In this document: in pieces, positions 51,230 through 61,507 of the stretch
Numbering within the stretch: position 1 is the stretch's first letter
Layout: every line of letters starts with the position of its first letter
Assembly (NCBI RefSeq): GCF_003258945.1
Contig: NZ_QLIX01000010.1
Span: 103,880 to 167,879 of the forward strand
Length of the DNA stretch: 64,000 nt
Direction: 5' to 3'
Source: Roseicella frigidaeris
GTDB taxonomy: Bacteria > Pseudomonadota > Alphaproteobacteria > Acetobacterales > Acetobacteraceae
Translations under genes and position numbers: made by a program
Notes under the pieces: generated by a model
What the model was told of the DNA's origin: nothing
What the model saw: the letters and a program-made list of their open reading frames with translations, nothing else
Database searches by the model: none

Positions 51230-52333
51230 TCAGGCCGCGGGGTCGATCCGCCGGACGATGGCCCAGGCGCGCTCGGCCATCTCCCGGTAGCGATGGCGGT
51301 AGCCGATGGCCCGCGGATCGGCGGCATTGCCGTCGAGCGCCCGCCGCCACACCCCGGCGACGATGGAGGCGAGGCGGAACATCGAGAAGACGACGAAGAC
51401 ATCGAGCGCCGCCGGCACCGGCCGGCGCATCAGCGCGCTGTAGCGGGCGACGAATTCCCGCTCGTCCGGGATGCCGGTGCCGGCGAGGTCGAGCCCGGCG
51501 ACGCCCGTCACCCCCTCCGGCCCCGGGTCGAAATGGTAGGTGAGGCAGCAATAGCCGAGATCGGCCAGCGGATGGCCGATCGTCGCCAGCTCCCAGTCCA
51601 GCACCGCGACGATGCGCGGCTCGGTCGGGTGGATGATGAGGTTGCCGAGCCGGTAGTCGCCATGCGCGATGGTCGCCGGCTCCTCCGGCGGCAGGTTCGC
51701 CGCCAGCCAGGCGCCGAGCCGGTCCATCTCCGGCATCTCCTCGACCTTGGCCGCCTGCCATTGCCGCACCCAGAGATCGACCTGGCGCGGCATGTAGCCC
51801 TCGGGCCGGCCGAAGCCCTCCAGCCCGGCGGCGCGCCAGTCCACCCGGTGCAGCGCGGCCAGCACGCGCGCCATGTCCTCGTAGATCGCGGCGCGCTCGG
51901 CGGGGGGGGCTGCCATCGGCACGCGGTCGAAGAAGATGCGGCCCGGCACGTGGTCCATGACGAAGAAGACCGTGCCGATGACGCCCTCGTCCTCGACCAG
52001 GAGGCGCGCCCGCGGCACCGGCACCTCGCTGCCCTCGAGGGCGCGGAGGATGCGGTATTCCCGCTCCACCGCATGCGCCCGCGGCAGCAGCTTGCCGGGC
52101 GGCTTCTTGCGCAGCACGTAGTCGCCGGCGCGGGTCGCGACATGGAAGGTCGGGTTGGACTGCCCGCCCTGGAACTGCCGCACCTCGATCGGCCCGTCGA
52201 AGCCGGGCAGGTGCTGCGCCAGGTGGCGCGCCAGCGCCGCCTCGTCGAAGCGGTGCCGCTCCAGCACCGGCACCAGCTCCGGCCGGCCGTCGAGCGGCGG
52301 GCCGGCGGCGGCTGCGGCCGCGTCCGCGGGCAT
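51230..52333 (-). CDS. Phosphotransferase of the ACAD10/aminoglycoside kinase-like family
   Basis: 367 residues. Kinase-like fold: FQGGQSNPTFHVATRAGDYV, LRKKPPGKLLPRAHAVEREY, the catalytic loop IAHGDYRLGNLIIH and metal-binding VAVLDWELATIGHPLADLGY. In eukaryotes ACAD10/11 fuse this domain to an acyl-CoA dehydrogenase and phosphorylate 4-hydroxyacyl-CoAs; the bacterial partner gene lies 3 nt upstream here. A 4-hydroxy acid degradation step is therefore a good inference. Confidence 0.87.
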   Translation of the reverse strand: MPADAAAAAAGPPLDGRPELVPVLERHRFDEAALARHLAQHLPGFDGPIEVRQFQGGQSNPTFHVATRAGDYVLRKKPPGKLLPRAHAVEREYRILRALEGSEVPVPRARLLVEDEGVIGTVFFVMDHVPGRIFFDRVPMAAPPAERAAIYEDMARVLAALHRVDWRAAGLEGFGRPEGYMPRQVDLWVRQWQAAKVEEMPEMDRLGAWLAANLPPEEPATIAHGDYRLGNLIIHPTEPRIVAVLDWELATIGHPLADLGYCCLTYHFDPGPEGVTGVAGLDLAGTGIPDEREFVARYSALMRRPVPAALDVFVVFSMFRLASIVAGVWRRALDGNAADPRAIGYRHRYREMAERAWAIVRRIDPAA

Positions 52334-52336
52334 GGC

Positions 52337-53575
<1,239 letters not shown>

Positions 53576-53703
53576 GACGTTCTCCCCAACCGTGCCACCG
53601 TTCTGGCCGGCAGCCTGACTCAGCGAGGGCGGGGCGGCAAGCGGCCCCTTGCCTTGCGCCGCCGGGCCGGCCAGCCTCCCGGCGAAGCGGGAGGATGGGA
53701 TCG

Positions 53704-54672
53704 ATGCGCGCCGTGCTGTGCCGGGAATTCGGACCGCCCTCCAGCCTCGTCCTCGGCGAGGCGCCGGCGCCGCGGCCGGGCCCGGGCGAGGTGCTGATCC
53801 GGGTCGAGGCGGCGGCGGCGAACTTCCCCGACACCCTCATCATCCAGGGCCGCTACCAGGCGCGGCCGCCCTTCCCCTTCGCCCCCGGCGGCGAGGTGGC
53901 GGGCAGCGTCGCGGCGCTCGGCCCGGGCGTCGCCGGCCCCGCCCCCGGCACGCGGGTGCTGGCGATGACCGGGCATGGCGGCTTCGCCGAGCTGGCGGTG
54001 GCGCCCGAGGGCAATGTCGTCGCCCTGCCGGACGCGATCGATGCCACGACCGGCGCCGCCCTCTCCTACGCCTATGGCACGGTGCTGCACGCGCTGCGCG
54101 ACCGCGCCCGGCTGCGGGCCGGCGAGACGGTGCTGGTGCTCGGCGCCGGCGGCGGCGCCGGCCTGGCGGCGGTGCAGGTGGCGCGGCTGATGGGCGCGCG
54201 GGTGATCGCCGCCGCCTCCCCGGCCAAGCACGCGGCCTGCCGCGCCGCCGGCGCCGAGGCGGTGATCGACTACACCGCCGAGGGCTGGCGCGAGGCGCTG
54301 AAGCCGCTGGCGCCCGAGGGCGTCGAGGTGATCTTCGACACCGTCGGCGGCCCCTATGCCGAGCCGGCGCTGCGCAGCATCGCCTGGGGCGGGCGCTACC
54401 TCGTCGTCGGCTTCGCCGCCGGCGACATCCCGCGCCTGCCCTTCAACCTGGCCCTGCTGAAGGGCTGCGACATCCTCGGCGTCTTCTACGGCAATGCGGT
54501 CAAGCGCGACCCGGCGGCGAACCGGGCGCTGATGGCGCAGCTCTTCGACTGGATCGCCGCCGGCGCGCTGCGCCCGGCCATCGCCGAGACCTGGCCGCTG
54601 GAGCGCGCGCCGGAGGCCCTGCAGGCGCTGCTGGAGCGGCGGGTGACCGGCAAGATCGTGCTGGTGGTGTGA
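53704..54672 (+). CDS. NADPH:quinone oxidoreductase-family MDR protein
   Basis: 322 residues from ATG 53704, with GGGAGG upstream; an ATG at 53695 has its ribosome site too close. [58 protein letters not shown] and [20 protein letters not shown] give a zinc-free MDR fold. Likely reduces quinones or enoyl thioesters with NADPH. It diverges from the acyl-CoA dehydrogenase pair, so could belong to the same pathway. Confidence 0.87.
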   Translation: MRAVLCREFGPPSSLVLGEAPAPRPGPGEVLIRVEAAAANFPDTLIIQGRYQARPPFPFAPGGEVAGSVAALGPGVAGPAPGTRVLAMTGHGGFAELAVAPEGNVVALPDAIDATTGAALSYAYGTVLHALRDRARLRAGETVLVLGAGGGAGLAAVQVARLMGARVIAAASPAKHAACRAAGAEAVIDYTAEGWREALKPLAPEGVEVIFDTVGGPYAEPALRSIAWGGRYLVVGFAAGDIPRLPFNLALLKGCDILGVFYGNAVKRDPAANRALMAQLFDWIAAGALRPAIAETWPLERAPEALQALLERRVTGKIVLVV

Positions 54673-54689
54673 TGCCAGGCGCGCGAAGG

Positions 54690-54840
54690 TTTCACCTTCG
54701 CGCGCCCCCTCAATCGCCGGGCGCTGCCTCCGGCAGCTTGGCTTCGCGCCGTCGCGCCGTCAGGCGCGCCTAGCGGCGCGACGCGCGGCGCCCATTCGGG
54801 GGCTCGGCCCTGCGGGCCGCAGGTTGGAATTGCGTGCGCC
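54690..54840. repeat. Family A REP-like repeat (single copy)
   Basis: Contains GGCGCCCATTCGGGGGCTCGG and CCCTGCGGGCCGCAGGTTGG, matching the 5.1 kb array units, plus a GCGCGAAGGT/ACCTTCGCGC inverted repeat near 54679-54703. It lies between the convergent quinone oxidoreductase and ligase genes, a likely bidirectional terminator site. Confidence 0.7.
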
Positions 54841-54857
54841 GGGGCCGATCCCGCCGC

Positions 54858-57020
54858 TCACCCGCGGACGATCAGCCCGTCCACCGCCAGGATGCGGCTG
54901 CCGGCGCAGATCAGCGGGTTGACGTCGATCTCGGCGATCCGCTCGCGCTGGTCGGCGGCGAGCTCGCCGACGCGGCGGATGATCGCCGCCAGCGCCGCCT
55001 CGTCGACCGGCGGCAGGCCGCGGAAGCCCCGCAGCAGCCGGTATCCCTTCAGGCGCCGCAGCATCGCCCGCGCCTCGGCCTCGCCCACCGGGGCGAGCGC
55101 CGTCGCGCTGTCGCGCAGCAGCTCCACCAGGATGCCGCCGAGCCCGACCACCACCATCGGCCCGAAGAGCGGGTCGCGCCGGGCGCCGACCACGATCTCG
55201 ATCCCCTGCGGCACCATGGGCTGCACCAGCACGCCGTTGATCCGCGCCCCCGGCGCGGCGCGCGCGGCATTGGCCAGCACCGCCGCATGCGCCGCCCGCA
55301 CCGCCGCGGCATCGGCGAGGCCGAGGCGGATGACGCCGGCCTCGGTCTTGTGCGGGATGTCGGGCGATTCGACCTTCAGCGCCACCGGATAGCCGAGCGA
55401 AGCCGCGGCGGCGACGGCCGCCTCGGCATCGGCCGCCAGCCGCTCCTCCACCACCGGCACGCCATAGGCGGCGAGCACCGATTTCGCCTCGCGCTCGGTG
55501 AGCGTGGGCCCCGCCGCGTCGAGCAGCGCGGCGGCGCGCGCGGCGGCCTCGGGCGGGGCCAGGCGCGTCGCCGGATCGGGCGCCGCCGCCCCTTGCGTCG
55601 CCCGGCGCTCGGCGCGCGCCTGCCAGGCGGCGAGGGCGGCGAAGCAGCGATCCATGGAGCGGAACAGCGCCACCTGCGGATTGGCCTCGGCGGCGCGGGC
55701 GCCCGGCCCCTCCAGCCATTCCGTCAGCCAGACCACCGCCGCCGCCTTGCCATGCGCCGCCGCCAGCTCGCCGAGCAGGGCGAAGCGCGGCGTGGCGAAT
55801 TCATAGGCATAGCCGTTCGGCAGGATCACCGCGCCATAGGCGGGATCGGCGCAGAGCGCCTCGGCACAGGCGCGGAGCGAGTCCGGGTCGTTCAGCACCT
55901 GCGCGGTGATGTCGACCGGGTTGCGGCTGGAGCCGAATTCCGGGATGCGCGCGGCGAGCACCGCCTGCGCCGCCTCGCCCGGCTGCGGCAGCGTGACGCC
56001 ATGCGCCTCCGCCTTGTCGGCCGCCATGATGGCGGCGCCGCCCGAGGTGGAGACCACCGCGACGCCGGGCGCCCGGCAGGGCGGCGCCTTGGCGAGGAAG
56101 GCCGCGGTCTCGAGCAGCGCGTCGAACTGCTCCACCATCACCACGCCGGCGCGCTCGAAGGCGGCGCGGTAGGCGGCGTCCGAGCCGGCCAGCGAGCCGG
56201 TATGCGACAGCGCCGCCGCCGCCCCCTGCTCGCCCGTCGCCAGCTTGAAGACGGCGAGCGGCTTGTCCGCCGCCCAGGCGATCTCGGCCGCCTCGACCAG
56301 CCGGCGCGGCTCGGCCATGCCCTCGAAGACGCAGGCGATGGCGGCGCAGCCGGGATCCTCGGCCAGCAGGGCGACGCCATCGGCGACATCGAGATCGGCG
56401 GAATTGCCGAAGGCGAGGACGCGGCCGATGGCGACGCCGCGCTCGACGCCCTGCGCCAGGGCGAAGCCGAGATTGCCGGACTGGCTGACGATGCCGATGG
56501 CCGGCCGATCGGGCGGCGCTGCCGGGCGCGGCACGGCGGCGAAGCTGATGGTGGCGCCCGAGGCGTAGTCCAGCATGCCGATGCAATTCGGCCCGATGAG
56601 CCGGACGCCGCCCTCCCGCGCCATGGCGGCGATGCGCGCCTGCAAGGCGACGCGCTCCGGCCGGCCGGTCTCGGCGAAGCCGGCGGCGTAGAGGATGGCG
56701 GCGCCGACCCCGGCCTCGACGCAGTCGCGCACCACCCCCTCCACCGCCTCCATCGGCGCGGCGCAGACGACGAGGTCCGGCACCTCGGGCAGCGCTGCGA
56801 TGGCGGCGTGGCAGGGCTGGTCGCCGAGCCGCTGGTAGCGGCTGTTCACCAGGTGCAGCCGGCCCGCATAGCCGGCGAGGTTGCGCTGCGTGCGCTCGCC
56901 GAAGGAGCCGGCGCGCTCCGAGGCGCCGATGATGGCGATGCTGCGCGGATGCAGCAGGCGGCCGAGCGCGGCGGCGCGGGCGAGCGGGCGGGGGCCGGTG
57001 GGCAAGGCGGGACTCCTCAC
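54858..57020 (-). CDS. Acetate--CoA ligase (ADP-forming)-like protein, paralogue 1
   Basis: 720 residues from GTG 57020, which overlaps the PRISE gene stop (GTGA); TTG 57005 is an alternative. Domains in order: CoA-binding (SIAIIGASERAGSFGERTQR), a ligase-CoA region (GIVSQSGNLGFALAQGVERG, SHTGSLAGSDAAYRAAFERA), and an ATP-grasp domain (PVALKVESPDIPHKTEAGVI, GPMVVVGLGGILVELLRD, then IAEIDVNPLIC). The catalytic His is in LSHTGSLAG. Forms or splits CoA thioesters with ATP/ADP. Relatives activate diverse acids; substrate unknown. A frame open beyond 57020 is antisense noise. Confidence 0.85.
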   Translation of the reverse strand: MRSPALPTGPRPLARAAALGRLLHPRSIAIIGASERAGSFGERTQRNLAGYAGRLHLVNSRYQRLGDQPCHAAIAALPEVPDLVVCAAPMEAVEGVVRDCVEAGVGAAILYAAGFAETGRPERVALQARIAAMAREGGVRLIGPNCIGMLDYASGATISFAAVPRPAAPPDRPAIGIVSQSGNLGFALAQGVERGVAIGRVLAFGNSADLDVADGVALLAEDPGCAAIACVFEGMAEPRRLVEAAEIAWAADKPLAVFKLATGEQGAAAALSHTGSLAGSDAAYRAAFERAGVVMVEQFDALLETAAFLAKAPPCRAPGVAVVSTSGGAAIMAADKAEAHGVTLPQPGEAAQAVLAARIPEFGSSRNPVDITAQVLNDPDSLRACAEALCADPAYGAVILPNGYAYEFATPRFALLGELAAAHGKAAAVVWLTEWLEGPGARAAEANPQVALFRSMDRCFAALAAWQARAERRATQGAAAPDPATRLAPPEAAARAAALLDAAGPTLTEREAKSVLAAYGVPVVEERLAADAEAAVAAAASLGYPVALKVESPDIPHKTEAGVIRLGLADAAAVRAAHAAVLANAARAAPGARINGVLVQPMVPQGIEIVVGARRDPLFGPMVVVGLGGILVELLRDSATALAPVGEAEARAMLRRLKGYRLLRGFRGLPPVDEAALAAIIRRVGELAADQRERIAEIDVNPLICAGSRILAVDGLIVRG

Positions 57021-58087
57021 GCGGGCAGGATGCGGCGGCGCTGCAATTCCGCCAGCCATTCGTCGAGCATCACGGCGCTGTCGATGCAATCGCCGAAGCC
57101 GGCCTGGCGGATGGCGATGGTCGAGAGGATGGAGGCGGTCTGGCCCGGCCGGGCGAAGGCGAAATCGGCGAATTGCCAGGAGCCGCCGATGAGCTGCTCC
57201 AGCGTCCAGGGCGCCAGGCCGTGCCGCACCGCGATGCGCTGCCAGACCGGGCCCTTGTCGCCCATCAGCACGGCGAGCGACATCGGATGCGGCGCCCCCA
57301 TCTCCAGGCCGAAGCGCCGCGCCACCAGCGGGAACAGGTCCTGCCAGAGGAAGACATCGCCATTGGTGACGTTGAAGGTGCGGTTGGCCGCGCCCTCCGC
57401 CCCCGCTGCCCAGAACATCGCGCGCGCCAGCAGCCGCACATCCGTCGCCTCGGTGTAGCGCGCCCCGGCGCCGGGCCAGACCAGCGGCACGCCGAGCTCG
57501 CGGCTGATGGCGGCGTAGCAGCCGATGGCCGAGAGCAGGTTCATGGAGCTGCCGAGGGCGAAGCCGATCAGCGCCTGCGGCCGGACGATGGTGAAGGACC
57601 AGCTGGCGCGGGCCTGCCGCTCGCGCACCAGATCCTCCTGCGCCCAGTAGAAATTCGGGTGGATGTGGCGCGGCGCGCTTTCCTTGCCCGGGATCGGCAT
57701 CTGGCCGAGATGCACGCCATAGGCCTTGGTGCCCTGCAGCAGCGAGAGGTGCCGCAGCCCGGGATTGCCCGGTTCCAGCGCATCGAGCAGGTTGCGCAGC
57801 ATGGCGGCGTTGGTGGCGATCTGGTCCGCCTCCAGCCAGCCGCGGCCGAGATCGGGCTTCTCGTAGAGCGCGCCGTAGACGATGCGCCCGATGTCGCGCA
57901 GCGGCGCCAGCGCCGCGCGGCAGGCCTCGGCATCGGTGAGATCGACCGAGAGGAAGCGCGCCCGGGTCTCGAATTCCGGCTGGCGCCGGGCCAGGGCGAT
58001 GATGTCCCAGCCCGCCGCCTCGTACTCCGCCAGCGCCGCCCGACCGACCAGGCCGAGGGCGCCGGCGATGAGCACCGTGCCTGTCAT
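57017..58087 (-). CDS. PRISE-type SDR reductase (VEP1/progesterone 5-beta-reductase-like)
   Basis: 356 residues from ATG 58087. The glycine-rich opening VLIAGALGLVGRAALAEYEA and the PRISE motif LLQGTKAYGVHLGQMPIP (catalytic Lys and Tyr) are visible, with YTEATDVRLLARAMFWAA and FNVTNGDVFLWQDLF. PRISE enzymes reduce activated C=C bonds of enones. Coupling to an acyl-CoA ligase gene suggests catabolism of a cyclic or terpenoid-like enone; this is inferred. Confidence 0.82.
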   Translation of the reverse strand: MTGTVLIAGALGLVGRAALAEYEAAGWDIIALARRQPEFETRARFLSVDLTDAEACRAALAPLRDIGRIVYGALYEKPDLGRGWLEADQIATNAAMLRNLLDALEPGNPGLRHLSLLQGTKAYGVHLGQMPIPGKESAPRHIHPNFYWAQEDLVRERQARASWSFTIVRPQALIGFALGSSMNLLSAIGCYAAISRELGVPLVWPGAGARYTEATDVRLLARAMFWAAGAEGAANRTFNVTNGDVFLWQDLFPLVARRFGLEMGAPHPMSLAVLMGDKGPVWQRIAVRHGLAPWTLEQLIGGSWQFADFAFARPGQTASILSTIAIRQAGFGDCIDSAVMLDEWLAELQRRRILPA

Positions 58088-58129
58088 GCCGAGCGCAGGC
58101 CGGCTTCGCCGCCCTGCCCCTCGGATGCC

Positions 58130-58225
58130 GGGCGCCACGCATCCGCGTGGCTTGGCTTCGCCACGCTTGCGGCGGCGCCCATTCGGGCGCTCGGCCCTGC
58201 GGGCCGCGGGCCGGAGGCTCGCGCG
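58130..58225. repeat. Family A REP-like repeat (single copy)
   Basis: GCGGCGCCCATTCGGGCGCT and CGGCCCTGCGGGCCGCGGGC match the family core in the plus orientation. A CCACGC/GCGTGG pair lies just to its left. It separates the SDR gene from the downstream PRISE gene. Confidence 0.75.
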
Positions 58226-58232
58226 CCCGGCC

Positions 58233-59060
58233 TCACGGCCGCCCGCCGCTGACGACGAGGGTCTGGCCGGTGACGTAATTCGATTCCGGGATGCAGAACA
58301 GATAGACCGAGCCGGCGGCCTCCTCCGGCCGGCCGCCGCGGCCGAGCGGAATCATCTTCTCCGCCGTCTGCAGCACCTCCGGCCGCACGCCGACCGGGAT
58401 CTCGCGGCCGGAGATGTCGATGCTGGCGCCGCCATGCGCCGGCGCCTCGGTCAGCCGCGTCATGATCAGGCCGAAGGCGACGGCGTTGACGTTCACCTTG
58501 TAGCGCCCCCACTCCTTCGCCATGGCCCGCGTCAGGCCCTGGATGCCGGCCTTGGCGGTGGAGTAGTTCGCCTGCCCGGCATTGCCGAAGACGCCGGAGG
58601 TGGAGGAGATGTTCACCACCTTGCGGAACACCTCCCGCCCCTCCTCGGCCTCCCGCCGCGCCGCCTCGCGGATGAAGCGCTGCGCCGCGCGCATGATGCG
58701 GAAGGGGGCCGTCAGATGCACGTCGAGGATGGCGTACCACTGCTCGTCCGTCATCTTCTGGATGACGTTGTCCCAGGTATAGCCGGCATTGTTGACGATG
58801 ATATCGAGCCCGCCCCAGCTATCGATGCCGGCGGCGACGAAGCGCTCGGCGAAGCCCTCCTTGGTCACGTCGCCGTTGCAGGCGATGGCCTCGCCGCCCA
58901 TCGCCTTGATCTCGGCCGCGGTCTCGTTGCCCGGCGCGTCATCGAGGTCGTTGACCACGACGCGCGCGCCCTCGCTGGCCAGCTTGAGGGCGATCTGCCG
59001 CCCGATGCCGCGCCCCGAGCCCGAGACCAGCGCCACCTTCCCCTCGAGCGTCCCTGCCAT
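58233..59060 (-). CDS. SDR-family oxidoreductase
   Basis: 275 residues. VALVSGSGRGIGRQIALKLA, VNNAGYTWDNVIQKMTDEQW, NISSTSGVFGNAGQANYSTA with KAG, and NYVTGQTLVVSGG give a FabG-like enzyme; the DEQWYAILDVHLTAPFRIMR segment and an insert (REAARREAEEGREVFRKV) are characteristic of a dehydrogenase often linked to beta-oxidation-like operons. Probably oxidises a 3-hydroxyacyl-CoA or ring alcohol. REP elements flank it on both sides. Confidence 0.87.
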   Translation of the reverse strand: MAGTLEGKVALVSGSGRGIGRQIALKLASEGARVVVNDLDDAPGNETAAEIKAMGGEAIACNGDVTKEGFAERFVAAGIDSWGGLDIIVNNAGYTWDNVIQKMTDEQWYAILDVHLTAPFRIMRAAQRFIREAARREAEEGREVFRKVVNISSTSGVFGNAGQANYSTAKAGIQGLTRAMAKEWGRYKVNVNAVAFGLIMTRLTEAPAHGGASIDISGREIPVGVRPEVLQTAEKMIPLGRGGRPEEAAGSVYLFCIPESNYVTGQTLVVSGGRP

Positions 59061-59079
59061 CTCCGATCCTCCGTCCTCT

Positions 59080-59215
59080 CGGTCTCATACTCGTTGCCGG
59101 ACGCCTGGCCCGCAGCCGGCCGAGCGCCCGAACGGGCGCCGCGGCTCATGCCGCGCAGCCAAGCTGCCGCGGGCAGCGCCGGCGACTGAGGGCAGCGATG
59201 GGTCACCATCGCTGC
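59080..59215. repeat. Family A REP-like repeat (single copy, opposite orientation)
   Basis: Core CCGAGCGCCCGAACGGGCGC begins at 59120, followed by the hairpin GCGGC/GCCGC around TCAT. The 45 nt 59120-59164 match 63861-63905 at all but one position. The intact copy continues TGCCGCGGGCAGCGCCGGCG, which is missing at the IS-bearing locus. Confidence 0.85.
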
Positions 59216-59224
59216 ACACCTCCA

Positions 59225-60001
59225 TCAGCGCCCGGTCCAGCGGGGCGCGCGCTTCTCGATGAAGGCGCGCGGGCCTTCCTTGAAGTCCTCGGTGGCCCGC
59301 ACGCGCCCGCTGGCCTCGCGGCTCACCGTCCAGAGCTCGGCCTCCGGCAGGTCGGCGGCGCGGCGCGCCACGCCGAGGCTCTCGCGCACCGCGATCGGGG
59401 CATTGGCGGTGACGCGATGCGCCAGGTCGAGCGCGACCGGCATCACCTCATTGGCCGGCACCGCGGCGTTGATCAGGCCGAATTGCGCCGCCTGCGTCGC
59501 CGGGATCGGCTCGCCCGTCGCGATCATCTGCAGGGCGATCGCCTTCGGCAGGGCGCGCGGCAGGCGGAAGACGCCGCCGGCGCCGGCGACCAGGCTGCGC
59601 TTCACCTCCGGCAGGCCGAGATTGGCATGCTCGGCCGCGACCGCGAGATCGCAGGAGAGCAGCAGCTCCAGCCCGCCGGCCAGCGCATGGGACTGCGCCG
59701 CGGCGATCCAGAGCTTGCTGCGCTGCGCCCGCACGAAGCCGCCGAAGCCGCCCTTCTCGGTGGCGAGGCTGGCGCTGTTGCCGGCCGCCACCTCCTTCAG
59801 GTCGGCGCCGGCGCAGAAGGCGTGCTGCCCGGCGCCGGTGAGGATGGCGACCCAGAGATCGGGATCCGCCTCGACCCGCTCCACCGCCGCCTCCAGCCCG
59901 GCGGCGACGGCGCCGTTGACGGCGTTGCGCGCCTCGGGCCGGTTGATGGTGACGAGGGCGATATGCGGCGCGGTGACCTCGAAGAGAACGGCGTCGGGCA
60001 T
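59225..60001 (-). CDS. Enoyl-CoA hydratase/isomerase family protein
   Basis: 258 residues from ATG 60001. Crotonase fold with oxyanion-hole segments INRPEARNAVNGAV and AGQHAFCAGADLKEV, then AAQSHALAGGLELLLSCDLA and the LPEVKRSLVAGAGG region bearing the usual active-site Glu. The hydrating or isomerising step of a beta-oxidation-like pathway. Overlaps the thiolase-like gene stop by one nucleotide and is last in a three-gene operon. Confidence 0.88.
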   Translation of the reverse strand: MPDAVLFEVTAPHIALVTINRPEARNAVNGAVAAGLEAAVERVEADPDLWVAILTGAGQHAFCAGADLKEVAAGNSASLATEKGGFGGFVRAQRSKLWIAAAQSHALAGGLELLLSCDLAVAAEHANLGLPEVKRSLVAGAGGVFRLPRALPKAIALQMIATGEPIPATQAAQFGLINAAVPANEVMPVALDLAHRVTANAPIAVRESLGVARRAADLPEAELWTVSREASGRVRATEDFKEGPRAFIEKRAPRWTGR

Positions 60002-61506
60002 CAGGCGGGGCTCCAATCCTGCAATCCATCCGCGGCGGGGCGCAGCACCCCCGGCGCGCCGATCGGCGTGCGGTCGGCGCGCTTGAGCAGGGCGATGGTC
60101 GCCGCATCGCTGCCCGGCACGCGGCCGAGGGCGCGGCGGCCATCGCCGGTGCGCAGGATCACCACGCCATGATGCGGCGCGCCGTCGCGGTCGTGCAGCA
60201 CGGTGAAGGTCTCGATCGCCGCATCGCCCTCGGCCGTCTCGGCGAAGGCGGGCACCGGGCCGCGGCGGCTGTCCGCCTCCGCCTGTACGGAATAGTCCTG
60301 CGGCAGGCGCCATTGCCGCGGCGGGCGGCTGGCCAGCACCACCGCATGGTGCTTGGTGACGAACTCGCCCTGGCCGTAGAGCAGCGCCGCGCTGTCCGGT
60401 CGCTCGCGCAGCGCCCGCGTCATCGCCGCCGCCGCATGCGTCATGTAATTGTTGAGCGGCGCGCCGAAGAAGGTGAGGCCGCCGGTCGTGGTCGGCGCCA
60501 GGCCCGGCGGCAGGCCGAGCCGGCGCGAGGCCATCTTCGGCACGCAGGGGAAGCAGGAATAGAGCTCGCAGGTGGTGAATTCGGTGCCCTCCGCCTCGGC
60601 GATGCGGCCGCAGGCATCGAGGACGGCATTCTGCGCGTGGCTCTCATGGTAGTGGTCGCGGTTGAGGTAGTCGCGCGGCTCCACCGCCGCGGCGCCGGCC
60701 CAGAGATAGACCAGCCGGTTCTCCGGCACGCCGGCGGCGCGCGCCCGGGCGAGGCTGGTCAGCAGGATGGCGCCGCCCTGGTTCACCATCGGGTTGGCGA
60801 CCTGCAGCTTGGTATAGGGGTAGGCGATGGGCCGGTTGGCCGGGCCGGGCGTGCCGATCTCCTCCGGCGAATATTCCCGCTTCAGCCAGGCTGCCGGGTT
60901 GCGCGCCGCGACCGAGGAGAAGCGCGACCAGAGCGCCGCCGATTCCGCCTGCCCCTCCGCCGGCGTCTGGCCGAGGAAGGCCTCCACGGCATTCTCGTAG
61001 AAGGGGTAGACCGAGACCGGATCGGCGACGCCGAGCCGCACCGAGAGCGGATGCAGGAAGTCGCGGCCGCGGGTGCGGCTCCAATTCGGGTCGGGCGTGG
61101 TCCAGGGCAGCGTGATGCCCTGCTTCTGCGCCTGCGCCACCGCATGCGTCGCCTCGGCGCCCACCACCGCGGCGACCTCGCTCTCGCCGCGGGCGATGCG
61201 GTTCGCCGCCTCGTGCATGTGCCGCACCGGGCTCTCGCCGCCGACCGGGCCATAGACCAGGCGGCGCGGCCGGAGGCCGAGCTGCCCGGCCAGCGCCGCC
61301 GGCAGGTCGCCATAGGGCCAGGAGACGGAGTTGACGATGTCGAGGCTGTCGAGCGCCGCGAGCAGGTCCGGCGCGCCGGCATCGGCGGCGGCGCGGCGCA
61401 GCGCCTCGGCCATCAGCGCCGCCGGCTCATGCGCCTCGCGCGGATCGGCCGGGCGCTCGGTGATCTCGCCGGCCCCGACGATGACGGGAATGCGGTCGGC
61501 CTCCAT
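60001..61506 (-). CDS. Thiolase-like protein with C-terminal OB-type domain
   Basis: 501 residues. IPVIVGAGEITERPADPREA, VVGAEATHAVAQAQKQG and the C-terminal FGAPLNNYMTHAAAAMTRAL with TTCELYSCFPCVPKMASRRL fit the SCP-x-type thiolase branch (acetyl-CoA acetyltransferase). Catalytic residues are less standard than in FadA, so it may cleave 3-oxoacyl-CoA of a cyclic or branched acid, or act as a partner. The late region VLHDRDGAPHHGVVILRTGD looks like an OB-fold. Confidence 0.8.
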   Translation of the reverse strand: MEADRIPVIVGAGEITERPADPREAHEPAALMAEALRRAAADAGAPDLLAALDSLDIVNSVSWPYGDLPAALAGQLGLRPRRLVYGPVGGESPVRHMHEAANRIARGESEVAAVVGAEATHAVAQAQKQGITLPWTTPDPNWSRTRGRDFLHPLSVRLGVADPVSVYPFYENAVEAFLGQTPAEGQAESAALWSRFSSVAARNPAAWLKREYSPEEIGTPGPANRPIAYPYTKLQVANPMVNQGGAILLTSLARARAAGVPENRLVYLWAGAAAVEPRDYLNRDHYHESHAQNAVLDACGRIAEAEGTEFTTCELYSCFPCVPKMASRRLGLPPGLAPTTTGGLTFFGAPLNNYMTHAAAAMTRALRERPDSAALLYGQGEFVTKHHAVVLASRPPRQWRLPQDYSVQAEADSRRGPVPAFAETAEGDAAIETFTVLHDRDGAPHHGVVILRTGDGRRALGRVPGSDAATIALLKRADRTPIGAPGVLRPAADGLQDWSPA

Positions 61507-61507
61507 C

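Noticed and set aside
54858..58142. Apparent 1094-residue fusion of an N-terminal domain to the acetate-CoA ligase
   Set aside because: The extra part is the out-of-frame shadow of the PRISE reductase; the ligase has its own GTG start overlapping that gene's stop.
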